From assembly GCA_027451525.1 (NCBI GenBank), contig DAIDJF010000010.1, positions 1-64,000 on the forward strand: a DNA stretch of 64,000 nt. Direction: 5' to 3'. The notes beneath the pieces are model-generated. The model was given only the letters and a program-made list of their open reading frames with translations, did not search any database and was not told the DNA's origin. Positions 42,300 through 51,001 of the stretch are shown here, piece by piece. Made by a program: the position numbers and the translations under genes. The stretch is from Ktedonobacterales bacterium. GTDB taxonomy: Bacteria; Chloroflexota; Ktedonobacteria; Ktedonobacterales; Ktedonobacteraceae. Within the stretch, counting starts at the first letter, position 1. Each line of letters starts with the position of its first letter.

Positions 42300-42553
42300 G
42301 TAACAGAAAAATACTTGTGCGGCAAGCGATATTGAGACAAAAATTGTCTTCGTTGCATGGGAGTAATCCTTGTAAATAGATTTGTGCTAAGAAATACGTC
42401 CATACTATTCCGTCCTTGACCGCACAGTGAAACATAGCAATACATTCCAACGCATGATACCACATGCTTATAAGATATGATACCATCTCCACTTCAGCTA
42501 AAACATGAGAAAATAGTACCATAGCAGAGCGAATAACAGCGTATGCATGAATG

Positions 42554-43615
42554 CTACCCTTGTCCCGCCCCCACCGCTTTTCGTTGCTGGCGCTCGTCGC
42601 GCCAGCGTTTGATATCCAGCAGTTTGCGATAGGCTTCATAGATGAGCGGTTGATAGACCAGATCGTGCGTCTCCAGGGCGCGCATGGCAAAGCCGTTAAA
42701 GCCGCGCTTGAAGACATAGACGCCCCACAGTTCTTGCCCCTCTTCCAACACATCGGGGATGCCGCGAAAATTGTAGTACCAGCAGCCGTGCGATTTGGCC
42801 CATTGCATACTTGTCCACTGTAAAAGATGGTTGGGCATGCGTTCGCGCTCCTCGTTGGAAGACGCGCCGTACATATACCAGCTCCACTTGCCGAGCCAGA
42901 TGATGATGGTGCCTGCAACGGCGCGTCCCTCGTATTCGGCGAGGAAGAGGGCAACATGGTCACCCTCGCCGTACAGGCGCATGACATCCTGATAGTGCGA
43001 TTTATCGTGGATAAAAAACTGGTCGCGTTCACTGGTCGTCTCATACAGACGATAAAAGGTATCCAGGTCAGCCTGACCTTCGCCGCGCCGCACGGTGATG
43101 CCCTTGCGTGCTGCCAGACGAATGTTATAACGCCATTTCTCTTTCATCGCGGCAAGCAGGCTTTTCTCATCAGGCTGGATATCCAGAACCCACTCGTGAC
43201 GGATATGCGTGGCGTAGGGATTTTTGCGGAAGCCACGCCGCTCAAGAGCCGCTAGCCAGCGTGTATCGCCATCGAGCACGCTCGGCTCTACCTTGAGCAT
43301 GAAGGCATGACGTTTGCGCGCCTCGGCCCGTACAAAATTGAGCAGTACAGTCAGCGCAGGCGAGGCGGGATCATCGATAACGGGGCCACGTGGCGCATAG
43401 AAATAGCTCTGGCGCAAGACGGGAGCGCGCGAGATCAGGATGAGTATGGCGGCACACAACTTGCCCTCGTCATCCACCACTCCCACGCGCAACGCCTCTG
43501 CCCCTAGATGTGGCGCGAGTTCACCCCACTCATACGACTGTGTGATATTGCAGCAGGGCGAAGAGGCGACAAATTCGTTCCACTGCTGGCGATCTGTGAT
43601 AATGCGCGCTTCCAT
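42554..43615 (-). CDS. FemAB/FemX-family peptidoglycan aminoacyltransferase
   Basis: A 353-residue protein with two GNAT-like halves. It begins with ITDRQQWNEFVASSPCCNIT and QSYEWGEL as in FemX/MurM proteins. LRQSYFYAPRGPVIDD, MKEKWRYNIRLAARKGITVR and ASSNEERERMPNHLLQWTSM with GCWYYNFRGIPD are strong family blocks. FemAB proteins use aminoacyl-tRNA to build the interpeptide bridge on lipid II; the amino acid is not predictable. It is the last gene of a three-gene operon, 10 bases after the second FemAB copy. AAAGGA precedes the ATG. Confidence 0.92.
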   Translation of the reverse strand: MEARIITDRQQWNEFVASSPCCNITQSYEWGELAPHLGAEALRVGVVDDEGKLCAAILILISRAPVLRQSYFYAPRGPVIDDPASPALTVLLNFVRAEARKRHAFMLKVEPSVLDGDTRWLAALERRGFRKNPYATHIRHEWVLDIQPDEKSLLAAMKEKWRYNIRLAARKGITVRRGEGQADLDTFYRLYETTSERDQFFIHDKSHYQDVMRLYGEGDHVALFLAEYEGRAVAGTIIIWLGKWSWYMYGASSNEERERMPNHLLQWTSMQWAKSHGCWYYNFRGIPDVLEEGQELWGVYVFKRGFNGFAMRALETHDLVYQPLIYEAYRKLLDIKRWRDERQQRKAVGAGQG

Positions 43616-43625
43616 CAGTTATCCT

Positions 43626-44750
43626 TTATGCTTCTGTTTCGTTATTGGGTGTTTTACCGCGTGCGGCCCGTTCTAATTCAACCTTCTTGCGCTCCTCGTG
43701 GCGGCGCGCACGCCGCATTTCCACCAGTCTGCGCCATGCGTTATAGATCAGCGGGTTATAGACATAGTCCTGCGTGGGCATGTTGAGACGCGAGAAGCCA
43801 TCAAAGCCCTTCTTATATTCATAGACGCCCCACATCTCTTCTCCTGGTTCCAAAATCTCAGGAATCGTGCGGAAATCAAAATAGGAGCACCCTTGCGCTT
43901 TGGCCCATTGGATGCAGCGGTACTGGAGCAGATACGTGGGTTTGAGATTGCGTTTCTGGTTAGAGGATGCGCCAAACATGTCCCAGCACCAGTCGCCAAA
44001 GCGGATCAGCATCTTGGCGGCAATTGCCTCGCCCTCGTGTTCCGCGAGATAGAGCACAGCATCGCCCTTGCTGGCAAAATGGCGCAGAATCTCTTTGTGA
44101 TACTCCTTGCCGTGAATAAAGAAGGCGTCGCGTTCGCTGGTGATTGTGAGCAAGTCATAGTAGGTATCGAAATCGGCCTCACTGCTGGCCTCGCGAATCA
44201 CCACGCCCTTGCGTTCTGCCGAGCGCACATTTTGTCGCCATGTCATTTTGAAGTTGGCGAGCAACTGCTCAGCGGAAGGGCGGATATCCAGGACCCAACT
44301 GCGCCTGCCGTGAACGGCGATAGAATTATCGCGAAAGCCGAGGCGATGATAGGCGGCAATCCATGCATCCTCACGTGGATCGTCGTCGGCGATATTGGGT
44401 TCGACGCGCAAGACAACGGCATGCTCTTTGCGCGCAACCTTCTGCGCATACTCGATCAGCAAGGCTAGCGCGGGTGCGTCGGGCGTTTCGACCGTTGGTC
44501 CGCGCACGCTGTAAAGCCAGTTGAGCTTGATCCCTGGTAGCGAGACTGGAATGGGGATGGGCGCGACCGAGAGCAGCATAGAGCCTACCAGTCGTCCATC
44601 TTGCACAGCACCGAGACGGTAGATGCGTCCGCCAAGATACTTGTTCAGTTCGCCCCACTCGTAGGACTGCAAGAGGTGGCCGCGTGGCTGGCTGGTCAGG
44701 AAGCCATTCCATTGCTCCTGATCGGTAATCTCCTGGACACTCATAGTCAT
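43626..44750 (-). CDS. FemAB/FemX-family peptidoglycan aminoacyltransferase
   Basis: A 374-residue paralogue of the following gene, with the same blocks: ITDQEQWNGFLTSQPRGHLL and QSYEWGEL, KLNWLYSVRGPTVETP, FKMTWRQNVRSAERKGVVIR, ASSNQKRNLKPTYLLQYRCI and GCSYFDFRTIPEILEPGEEM. A Lys/Arg/Glu-rich tail (RRARRHEERKKVELERAARG) ends the protein. Two FemAB copies in a row suggest a bridge of at least two residues, added one after the other as FemA and FemB do in staphylococci (inference). It sits 6 bases after the GNAT gene and 10 before the next FemAB. Confidence 0.92.
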   Translation of the reverse strand: MTMSVQEITDQEQWNGFLTSQPRGHLLQSYEWGELNKYLGGRIYRLGAVQDGRLVGSMLLSVAPIPIPVSLPGIKLNWLYSVRGPTVETPDAPALALLIEYAQKVARKEHAVVLRVEPNIADDDPREDAWIAAYHRLGFRDNSIAVHGRRSWVLDIRPSAEQLLANFKMTWRQNVRSAERKGVVIREASSEADFDTYYDLLTITSERDAFFIHGKEYHKEILRHFASKGDAVLYLAEHEGEAIAAKMLIRFGDWCWDMFGASSNQKRNLKPTYLLQYRCIQWAKAQGCSYFDFRTIPEILEPGEEMWGVYEYKKGFDGFSRLNMPTQDYVYNPLIYNAWRRLVEMRRARRHEERKKVELERAARGKTPNNETEA

Positions 44751-44756
44751 GATTGT

Positions 44757-45314
44757 CTACATCTTCTCCAGAAAATCTTTGCGCAACAGGCTATACACGC
44801 GCACATCGTGATATTTGCCAAAGCGGTAGATCGCCTCGCGTAATGTACCTTCGTGCTTGAAACCAACCTTTTCATCCGAACGCCAGCCACCCACATTCTC
44901 TTCCATGTCTTGCGTCTGGATGCGATTGAGGTTCAATTCCATAAAACCGTAGCGGATCATCATTTTCGTGGCTTCGGTCGAATACCCCTTACCCCAATAG
45001 GCGCGGTCAATGATGTTGTAGAATTCCGCGCTCTGGTTGAGTTGATTGATATCTTTCAAGCCGACTAGACCAATTAATGTGTTATCGCTTTTGAGGGCCA
45101 CGCCGAAAATAATATGCCCAAACGTCTTATAGAGGTTCTCGATGCGTTCCTTGCCGCGTGCGTCACTGGTGGGAAAGACCGAGAAATAACGGCGAATCTC
45201 TTCATCGTTGAGCCAGCGCGAGTAATCGTGATTGTCCTGCCCAGGCTCTAACGGGCGCAGGTAGACGCGCTCGCCGACGATAAACGCATTTTGCAGCTTT
45301 GAAATATCTTCCAT
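44757..45314 (-). CDS. GNAT family N-acetyltransferase, RimJ/RimL-like
   Basis: A 185-residue acetyltransferase. It starts in the RimJ/L style (NAFIVGERVYLRPLEPGQDN) and has LIGLVGLKDINQLNQSAEFY, the acetyl-CoA loop RAYWGKGYSTEATKMMIRYG, NLNRIQTQDMEENVGG and VGFKHEGTLREAIYRFGKYHD. It is first in the operon with two FemAB genes (gaps of 6 and 10 bases), so it may modify an amino sugar or peptide of the wall precursor, but any amine is possible. The ATG at 45314 is preferred; longer frames lack a ribosome site. The promoter is at 45368-45396. Confidence 0.88.
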   Translation of the reverse strand: MEDISKLQNAFIVGERVYLRPLEPGQDNHDYSRWLNDEEIRRYFSVFPTSDARGKERIENLYKTFGHIIFGVALKSDNTLIGLVGLKDINQLNQSAEFYNIIDRAYWGKGYSTEATKMMIRYGFMELNLNRIQTQDMEENVGGWRSDEKVGFKHEGTLREAIYRFGKYHDVRVYSLLRKDFLEKM

Positions 45315-45367
45315 TGAGTAATACCGTTCCCTTCCATTGCCGTGTAATCGTGCTATGTTGCGTGCCA

Positions 45368-45396
45368 AGTATAGCATAGAGGCGGTAGCGTGGCAA
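45368..45396 (-). promoter_or_regulatory. Promoter of the GNAT-FemAB-FemAB operon
   Basis: Minus strand TTGCCA (45391-45396), a 17-base spacer and TATACT (45368-45373) preceded by TATGC. The leader is about 47 bases. Nothing else readable lies between here and 45697 except an A/T-rich stretch (45530-45550) and the hairpin at 45573-45590. Confidence 0.7.
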
Positions 45397-45572
45397 TTTT
45401 CTGGGACCGCCATCTTCAGATACTGCCAAGATTATCGCCACATTGAGCAAGAATCCAGCCCCGGAAATGCCCTTTTTTGCTCCCAAAAAAACGTGTTTAT
45501 GCGAAGTTTTGCCTGGAAATCTGGCGAAATCTACAAAAAAAGCCAGTTTTTTTCGCTTTCAACATGAGCAAT

Positions 45573-45590
45573 GCACTGATTCCTCAGTGC
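45573..45590. other. Perfect 7-bp hairpin in a 380-base spacer
   Basis: GCACTGA (45573-45579), TTCC, TCAGTGC (45584-45590). It lies about 110 bases past the stop codon of the ABC permease gene. There is no T tract, so a terminator role is uncertain. The rest of the spacer 45400-45697 holds no gene I can support. Confidence 0.4.
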
Positions 45591-45697
45591 GCTGCCTGCT
45601 GTGAAGACGAGTATTACCATAGATAAAAGCTGTGTAAGCAGCATAAAAAGTATTAAGAATGGTATATCGTCACCTTTTCAGCGCAAGTGCAGCCGAC

Positions 45698-47347
45698 TTA
45701 CCGTCCAATATCTTTGCGCATAAAGCGCACTGTTGCCAGGATCAGCATGAGCACAGTCCCGCCTACTACACCCAGCATATCGGCAAGTGGCAAGCCGTGT
45801 ACGAGCGGCGTGCCATAGTAGTAGAAGGCGGAGAAGCGCAATGCTGTATCAGACCAGTGCAACTCTGGGCCTGCAAAATTGATCAAAAACCAGAGCACCA
45901 GCAAGAAGCTCAAAAAGCCTGTATCTATTGCTGTGCTTATCCAGCCAGAGAGCAGGTAGCCGAGAGCGGCGATCAGCAATCCTAGCGGAATGATCGAGAG
46001 CGTCGCGGCTGCCAGATTTCCGCCATCGAGCGTCAAACCGGCTGCTGCTGCTGCCAGAGCTGTCGCGGCCAGTGTCACCACTCCTATAATAATTGTGGCT
46101 GTGGTCAGTGCTCCAAAGCGTGCCAGGATGACGGTTAAGCGCGACTGCGGCGTTGCCAGGACCAATTCTTGCAGACCGTTTTCTTCGTCGGCAGACCAGC
46201 AATTGGCTTGCGTTACGGCAAATGCCATCAAGAGCAAGGGCAGGAAAGAGAAGACCGCGCTGAGCAGTGTGGCATTGGTCATGAGATTGCTCCCGCCAGC
46301 CTTGCTGATAAAATCCTTCAGGATCGGTGAACTGGTATACATGGGGGCCAGTTTTTCCGCGCTTTGTTTCGCAATCACGACCATCCATGCCGCAAAGCCT
46401 GCGATGCCGATTGTCCACCAGAAGGTAGGGCGTACAATCATGCCCAAACTGCGCGCATACACCGAGCGTAGCGACCACTCGTTGACTGGAAGCGGACGCA
46501 CAGGCTGTTGTGTCCGTGTTGGACGATGTAAGAAACTGGGCAATGCCACTACCCCGCCAATATCGCGCCTCGCAAACAATCCCAGTGCTACCGCGCTGAG
46601 GATGATGTTCAAGGCCAACAGCACAAGTAGCGCACCAACGTTCACACTATAGCCCGGCACGAGCGGTTTATTCAGGTTATAGTAATAGATCGGAGAAAGC
46701 TGGCTAATCCAATCGGTATTGGCGATGATACGGTGTACCATGTCCAATACGATAAACAGCAAAAGCAGTCCGCCTGTTACGCCAGCTGCCGTGCCGCGCT
46801 CCTGGGTAAATTGCGATAACAGAAGGGCCAGAGAGCCGAAGACACCGCAGACCAGAGCGATATTCAGGCCAAAGAGCAGGGCGTCACCCAGGCTAAAGTT
46901 CGCATTGACATGCGCTCCACCCACGAAAGCCAGCAGCCCGATGAGCAGCCCTATGCCAAGCAAGGCTGTCCACACCGCTGCCAGTTTTTCTACTGCCACG
47001 CGTACTCGCCCACGCGGCAATGAGAGCAGGGCATCCATTGAACCGCTTTCTTCTTCGCCACGCAACAAGCGGCTGCATGCCAGTAGCGGCCAGATCGCAA
47101 CAACTAAAATGGTAAAGCCATATTTGAAGATTGCATAGCCGCCAGGCGTGTCTACCGCGACAGGTTCGGCCAGCCAGGCAAACGAGCCAGCCAGGCTTAT
47201 CAGTGATGCGCGTGCCTGTGGCGTTTCCACTAATGAAGGAAAGGCCGAGAGGACAGCATATAAGAGTAGCCCCATGCCCGCTCCCCAGCCTATTATGGCA
47301 ATGCGGACTTCACGCAAGGTTTTGAGATAGATACTACTGAGCCACAT
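45698..47347 (-). CDS. ABC transporter permease, two-part exporter type
   Basis: A 549-residue membrane protein with about twelve helices in two similar halves, each of six. The second half begins near VYARSLGMIVRPTFWWTIGI. Conserved EEESGSMDALLSLPRGRVRV and DEENGLQELVLATPQSRLTV stretches, one per half, are the coupling segments typical of ABC-2 permeases related to those that export drugs or lipids. The ATG at 47347 has AAGGAGG 7 bases upstream and lies inside the end of the ATPase gene (14-base overlap), so the two are made together. The substrate is unknown. Confidence 0.9.
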   Translation of the reverse strand: MWLSSIYLKTLREVRIAIIGWGAGMGLLLYAVLSAFPSLVETPQARASLISLAGSFAWLAEPVAVDTPGGYAIFKYGFTILVVAIWPLLACSRLLRGEEESGSMDALLSLPRGRVRVAVEKLAAVWTALLGIGLLIGLLAFVGGAHVNANFSLGDALLFGLNIALVCGVFGSLALLLSQFTQERGTAAGVTGGLLLLFIVLDMVHRIIANTDWISQLSPIYYYNLNKPLVPGYSVNVGALLVLLALNIILSAVALGLFARRDIGGVVALPSFLHRPTRTQQPVRPLPVNEWSLRSVYARSLGMIVRPTFWWTIGIAGFAAWMVVIAKQSAEKLAPMYTSSPILKDFISKAGGSNLMTNATLLSAVFSFLPLLLMAFAVTQANCWSADEENGLQELVLATPQSRLTVILARFGALTTATIIIGVVTLAATALAAAAAGLTLDGGNLAAATLSIIPLGLLIAALGYLLSGWISTAIDTGFLSFLLVLWFLINFAGPELHWSDTALRFSAFYYYGTPLVHGLPLADMLGVVGGTVLMLILATVRFMRKDIGR

Positions 47348-48263
47348 GACTGGCCTCCTTGACGGCCTGACCGTCACCTTCGTAGTAACGCATAAAGATA
47401 TCTTCCAGGCTCGGCTCGTGGCTTGTCACGCTGACGACCGCGTGTTGTGCCGCCGCCTTGATCACCGCATCAGCCTGACCTTGTACAGCTAGGCGCAGGG
47501 TGCGCCCATCCGCTAGCGTTTCCACCTCTTCTACCCCTGCTATCCCTTTGAACGCTTCACCGCGTACTGGCTCGGCAAAAACGATGGTAATATTGTGGCG
47601 TTTGATATCTTTCAATTCGCTCACGCTGCCCACACGTGCAAGTTGTCCTTCACGAATGATCGCTACACGGCTACATGTCTGCTCCACTTCGGTCAGGATA
47701 TGTGAAGAGAGAAACACGGTGCGTCCATCTTCACGAACTTCTTTGACCATGCGCTCAAACTCTTGTTGGTTGAGCGGGTCGAGTCCGCTGGTTGGCTCGT
47801 CCAGAATCAGCAGGCGCGGGCGATGCATAAATGCTTGAATGATACCTATTTTGCGCTTGTTGCCGCTGGAGTACTGCCGGAATTTGCGACTGGGGTCAAC
47901 ATCCAAACGCGCAATTAATTGCTTGAGATAGCCCTGATCGACGCCACCGCGCAAGTGCCCAAAGTACTCTAAGATTTGCCCGCCCGTCAACTTGGGATCA
48001 AGGGCTAACTCCCCTGGTAAGTAGCCTGTTAGCCGTTTGATCTCCACTGACTGTCGCCAGACATCCAGCCCGGCGATGCGGGCTGAGCCACCATCTGCAC
48101 GGAGCAGTGCCATCAAGACGCGGATCGTTGTCGTTTTGCCGGCGCCGTTGGGGCCAAGAAAGCCGAAAACCTCCCCTTCTTCCACATTGAAGGAGACATC
48201 GAGAATACCGCGTTTACTGCCATAGTGCTTGGTCAGATGCTCAACCTCGATTAGCGTTGCCAT
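47334..48263 (-). CDS. ABC transporter ATP-binding protein
   Basis: A 309-residue ATPase. Walker A GPNGAGKTTT (about 38-47), the signature YSSGNKRKIGIIQAF (a variant of LSGGQ), Walker B LLILDEPTSGLD and the switch His in SSHILTEVEQTC are all present. A C-terminal domain of about 90 residues follows, as in CcmA/DrrA-type exporters. It overlaps the permease gene and follows the TetR gene by 62 bases, so the three are likely one operon. AGGA precedes the ATG. Confidence 0.95.
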   Translation of the reverse strand: MATLIEVEHLTKHYGSKRGILDVSFNVEEGEVFGFLGPNGAGKTTTIRVLMALLRADGGSARIAGLDVWRQSVEIKRLTGYLPGELALDPKLTGGQILEYFGHLRGGVDQGYLKQLIARLDVDPSRKFRQYSSGNKRKIGIIQAFMHRPRLLILDEPTSGLDPLNQQEFERMVKEVREDGRTVFLSSHILTEVEQTCSRVAIIREGQLARVGSVSELKDIKRHNITIVFAEPVRGEAFKGIAGVEEVETLADGRTLRLAVQGQADAVIKAAAQHAVVSVTSHEPSLEDIFMRYYEGDGQAVKEASHVAQ

Positions 48264-48325
48264 ACTTCGTCCTCATCCTTCCTCATCAGGTGCACCTCTC
48301 GTTGCCTTGATGCTTATTGGGGGCA

Positions 48326-49033
48326 TTATTCTTTCTTTCCTACAGGGGATGGTACTAGCCACTCGGCCAGTTCTGTGCGTGATACATAGTGCAAACTTCC
48401 CGTTGGTGCGCCCAGCAGACGCTCTACTGCATCAATGACTGCCGCAACAAGCCGTTCAAGTCGAGGCAAGTCGTCTGGTGTATGCACCTCCGCTAGCAGC
48501 AACTCAGTCGTGGTAATCCCAAAATCTTCTAACAAGGCGATCATCATCCGCGCCGTTTGATCTGGATAAGGGGCCGTAAAAATACCCTCGCGTTCCCCTT
48601 GATTGATAATCTCTTGTAACCAGGGGGTAAGCCGTTTGACTCTCGCTATGTAGAACTTGTAGCGCACGATAGCGTTCTCATCCGCATACCAGACCCGCAA
48701 GTATGCAAGGATGAGAGATTTATGGGCAAGTTTTTCACTATCTAGTTTGATAAAGAAGCGGCGTAATTTTTCAAGTGCTGAGAGCGTTGGGTCATGAATG
48801 ATGGGGAGCACAAGTTGCTCGACCTGATTGCCCATGCGTTCAATCAGGTCGGCAAGCAACGTGGGTTTAGAGTCAAAATAGTGATAAAACGCTCCAGATG
48901 ACATCTGTAGCTCGTTTAGCAGGTCTGCAATCGCCATCTGTTCATAGCCTTTTGTCTCTATTGCGCGTTGTGCCGCGTCAAGAATTGCATTGCGTTTCGC
49001 TGCATGTGCAGCCTCATTGACGACCCGTGCCAT
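48326..49033 (-). CDS. TetR-family transcriptional regulator
   Basis: A 235-residue repressor. The N-terminal helix-turn-helix is KRNAILDAAQRAIETKGYEQ, then MAIADLLNELQMSSGAFYHY and FDSKPTLL (about 13-60), typical of TetR. The rest is the helical ligand domain. It is the first gene of the ABC exporter operon, and the 21-bp palindrome at 49057-49077 just before it is the likely operator. Ligand binding would release the operon, a layout usual for drug or lipid exporters. Confidence 0.92.
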   Translation of the reverse strand: MARVVNEAAHAAKRNAILDAAQRAIETKGYEQMAIADLLNELQMSSGAFYHYFDSKPTLLADLIERMGNQVEQLVLPIIHDPTLSALEKLRRFFIKLDSEKLAHKSLILAYLRVWYADENAIVRYKFYIARVKRLTPWLQEIINQGEREGIFTAPYPDQTARMMIALLEDFGITTTELLLAEVHTPDDLPRLERLVAAVIDAVERLLGAPTGSLHYVSRTELAEWLVPSPVGKKE

Positions 49034-49056
49034 AGCTCTCCTTTGCCCTCTCTATT

Positions 49057-49077
49057 CATAAACCGAGTCTCGGTTTA
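49057..49077. promoter_or_regulatory. Palindromic TetR operator
   Basis: ATAAACCGAG (49057-49066), T, CTCGGTTTAT (49068-49077): perfect 10-1-10 palindrome, 23 bases before the tetR start codon. ACCGAGTCTCGGT is the sort of core seen in TetR/AcrR operators. Confidence 0.8.
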
Positions 49078-49243
49078 TTTCTATGAAAAGTATAGTGCCC
49101 GATTGTTGGGTTGTCAATGCCTGGAAGTCTCAGTTTTGTGATGCCGGGATGGTAAGAGGTTGGCGGTGAATGTTAAGTTTGTGATGCAGAATTCAGAAGG
49201 GGAACGTATTGCAACCGTACAAATAAAAAAGTGAGAATCAAGA

Positions 49244-49293
49244 GGCGCGGTTGACTGCGCCCCGGTTCACCCGTAAGCGTAATCAACCGCGCC
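49244..49293. repeat. Inverted repeat GGCGCGGTTGA in a spacer
   Basis: GGCGCGGTTGA (49244-49254) and TCAACCGCGCC (49283-49293) are exact inverted copies over a 28-base loop. It resembles, in size and layout, the repeat at 135-213, but has a different core. The spacer 49078-49547 shows no gene; the DUF4388 gene ends at its right edge. Confidence 0.65.
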
Positions 49294-49547
49294 CTTACCT
49301 GCTGGTTTCCCTGAAATGTATGGCGGTGTGTATATCCATCTTCCCCTCTGTCATAAAACAAAAAGTAAGACGCAAAACGAAGTAAACAGCCTACAGGGAC
49401 GATGTGCCAACTTTAAGTTGCCTTAAAGACAAGTCACACCTTAATAATACCACGCAATACAGGAAGAATCATTGGTCAGGCGCAAAATTTGTAACGGCTC
49501 AGCAATTTTTAACGCTCTTAAAATGGGCTTAGATCACAGCCTTTTTG

Positions 49548-50804
49548 TTAATGTGGGAGCGCGAATTGTTCAAACAAAGCCTCCCAGACCTCCTGATTCT
49601 CTACGCGCTCACGTGGGTTGGCGATGCGTGAATTGATCGACTCGAAGACAATATTGAGAATGCGTTGGAGAATGGCGGAGGCATCGGTGTAAAAACGTTC
49701 AGCATTTTTCAGGTCGCCCTGCAATATGTTGAGACAAAGGGTGGTAAAATGCTCTACATCTATATGGTTCTGTTCGATCATAAAGTTGTAGCTACCGATA
49801 TTGGTCAGACCTTCACGAATTAAGATGGAGGCCAGCGTATTGGCATCTAGGATAGTATTATTGGCACGACAGGCATCTGCCAGCGCATCCATGGTCCAGT
49901 TAATAAATTCGACTAAGGCGGGTAATTGTTCTTGTGGCGTGCGCAAACGCTCCCAAGCCTGTTCCATGCGAATGAGTAGATTGAAAAGTTCAAAGTGTTC
50001 GAGGCGTAATTTTTCGGCGGGGTCGGGAAGTTGAAAGCGTTTGCCACCAGAGCGCGGTAATACTTCATTGAAAACAGGTATCAGGAGCTTTTGTTGTACC
50101 AGCATTGCGACATCGCGTGCCACGTCCAGTTCTGGTTTTTGTACCGCGCTGGCGATGCGGCGCACACGGCGAAAGTAGTTGACGGCTAACAGCAGGTTGA
50201 TGATATGGGCAGGCATGGTTGTGGTACGCGGAATGGCGGGTGCCAGTTGTAGAAAGGTGTTGACGCCAAGCGGGAGAAATGGGCGGAGTTTTTCCCATTC
50301 ATCGGCGTAGCGAATCATCTCCATCGTGATGCGCATTACTTCGAGGTTCAGTGGTGTTTCCCCGTAGGGGAGCATTTTTTGAATATTGGGACTGGCAATA
50401 AATTCGTATTTGCCCTCTTGCCAGAGGCCCAATTCGCGTGCTGTCCAGAGAGCCTTTGTCCGCAGAGCCTCCTGTAACTGATTCTGATTAATCACTCTCA
50501 TCATCATCAAGCGTTCGCCAATGCGCATGCCAACGACATCCTGTAGTTGTTGCGTAAAGGCATGTTCAATCTGCGGGTGCGTTGCCATGTGCAGTTGTTG
50601 CAACACATCGCCCAATGTCAGTGCGCCAGCGTCAAATTCGACGCAGTTGGCAACCTTGCCCTGATCGAAATACAGGATACCAGCGTGCCCATCATCTTGT
50701 TTAAGATGTAATGCCCCTGTCATATTGCCCATTTCCATGACCTGCATCACCTCGACGAGGCCAAAATCCTTTAACGAGCCAGACAGTAAGGTATTCATTG
50801 CCAT
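49548..50804 (-). CDS. DUF4388-domain protein
   Basis: A 418-residue cytosolic protein. Residues 1-100 match the DUF4388/PATAN-like domain (LSGSLKDFGLVEVMQVMEMG, MTGALHLKQDDGHAGILYFD, GKVANCVEFDAGALTLGDVL), seen in response regulators and gliding or motility proteins. A helical middle part (RIGERLMMMRVINQNQLQEA) resembles the type IV pilus ATPase N-terminal region. The rest, to EVWEALFEQFALPH, is helical and unassigned. The start at 50804 has GAGGG a few bases upstream. Function not known; a signalling adaptor is plausible. Confidence 0.8.
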   Translation of the reverse strand: MAMNTLLSGSLKDFGLVEVMQVMEMGNMTGALHLKQDDGHAGILYFDQGKVANCVEFDAGALTLGDVLQQLHMATHPQIEHAFTQQLQDVVGMRIGERLMMMRVINQNQLQEALRTKALWTARELGLWQEGKYEFIASPNIQKMLPYGETPLNLEVMRITMEMIRYADEWEKLRPFLPLGVNTFLQLAPAIPRTTTMPAHIINLLLAVNYFRRVRRIASAVQKPELDVARDVAMLVQQKLLIPVFNEVLPRSGGKRFQLPDPAEKLRLEHFELFNLLIRMEQAWERLRTPQEQLPALVEFINWTMDALADACRANNTILDANTLASILIREGLTNIGSYNFMIEQNHIDVEHFTTLCLNILQGDLKNAERFYTDASAILQRILNIVFESINSRIANPRERVENQEVWEALFEQFALPH

Positions 50805-50988
50805 GTAGCCCTCGTGTTCTTCCACGCTTCTAAAGACGCACTTCGCTCCTATGCCTGATAGAATGAGATACTATCAAACATGGGAGGACACGCACTACTC
50901 ATCACGGTCTGCATGTAGAGAGATTATATCAAAGTGCAGGATATTTCAACAAGTATGTGTCGGTTATTCCTCTTGCATTGCCATTTGG

Positions 50989-51001
50989 TATAATGATGAT
51001 A
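50989..51001 (+). promoter_or_regulatory. Extended -10 promoter of a leaderless SDR message
   Basis: TATAAT (50989-50994) with TGG directly before it. The start codon ATG at 51001 is 7 bases after the box, where transcription should begin. No Shine-Dalgarno sequence is present. No good -35 is seen, which fits an extended -10 promoter. Confidence 0.65.

Noticed and set aside
43698-44468. 256-codon plus-strand open frame
   Set aside because: It is antisense to the second FemAB gene, which has strong family blocks on the minus strand.
45990-46652. 220-codon plus-strand open frame
   Set aside because: It is antisense to the ABC permease; Ser/Arg/Ala-rich and without a ribosome site.
49173-49361. 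62-codon open frame in the spacer left of the DUF4388 gene
   Set aside because: It crosses the inverted repeat at 49244-49293 and shows no ribosome site or recognisable sequence.
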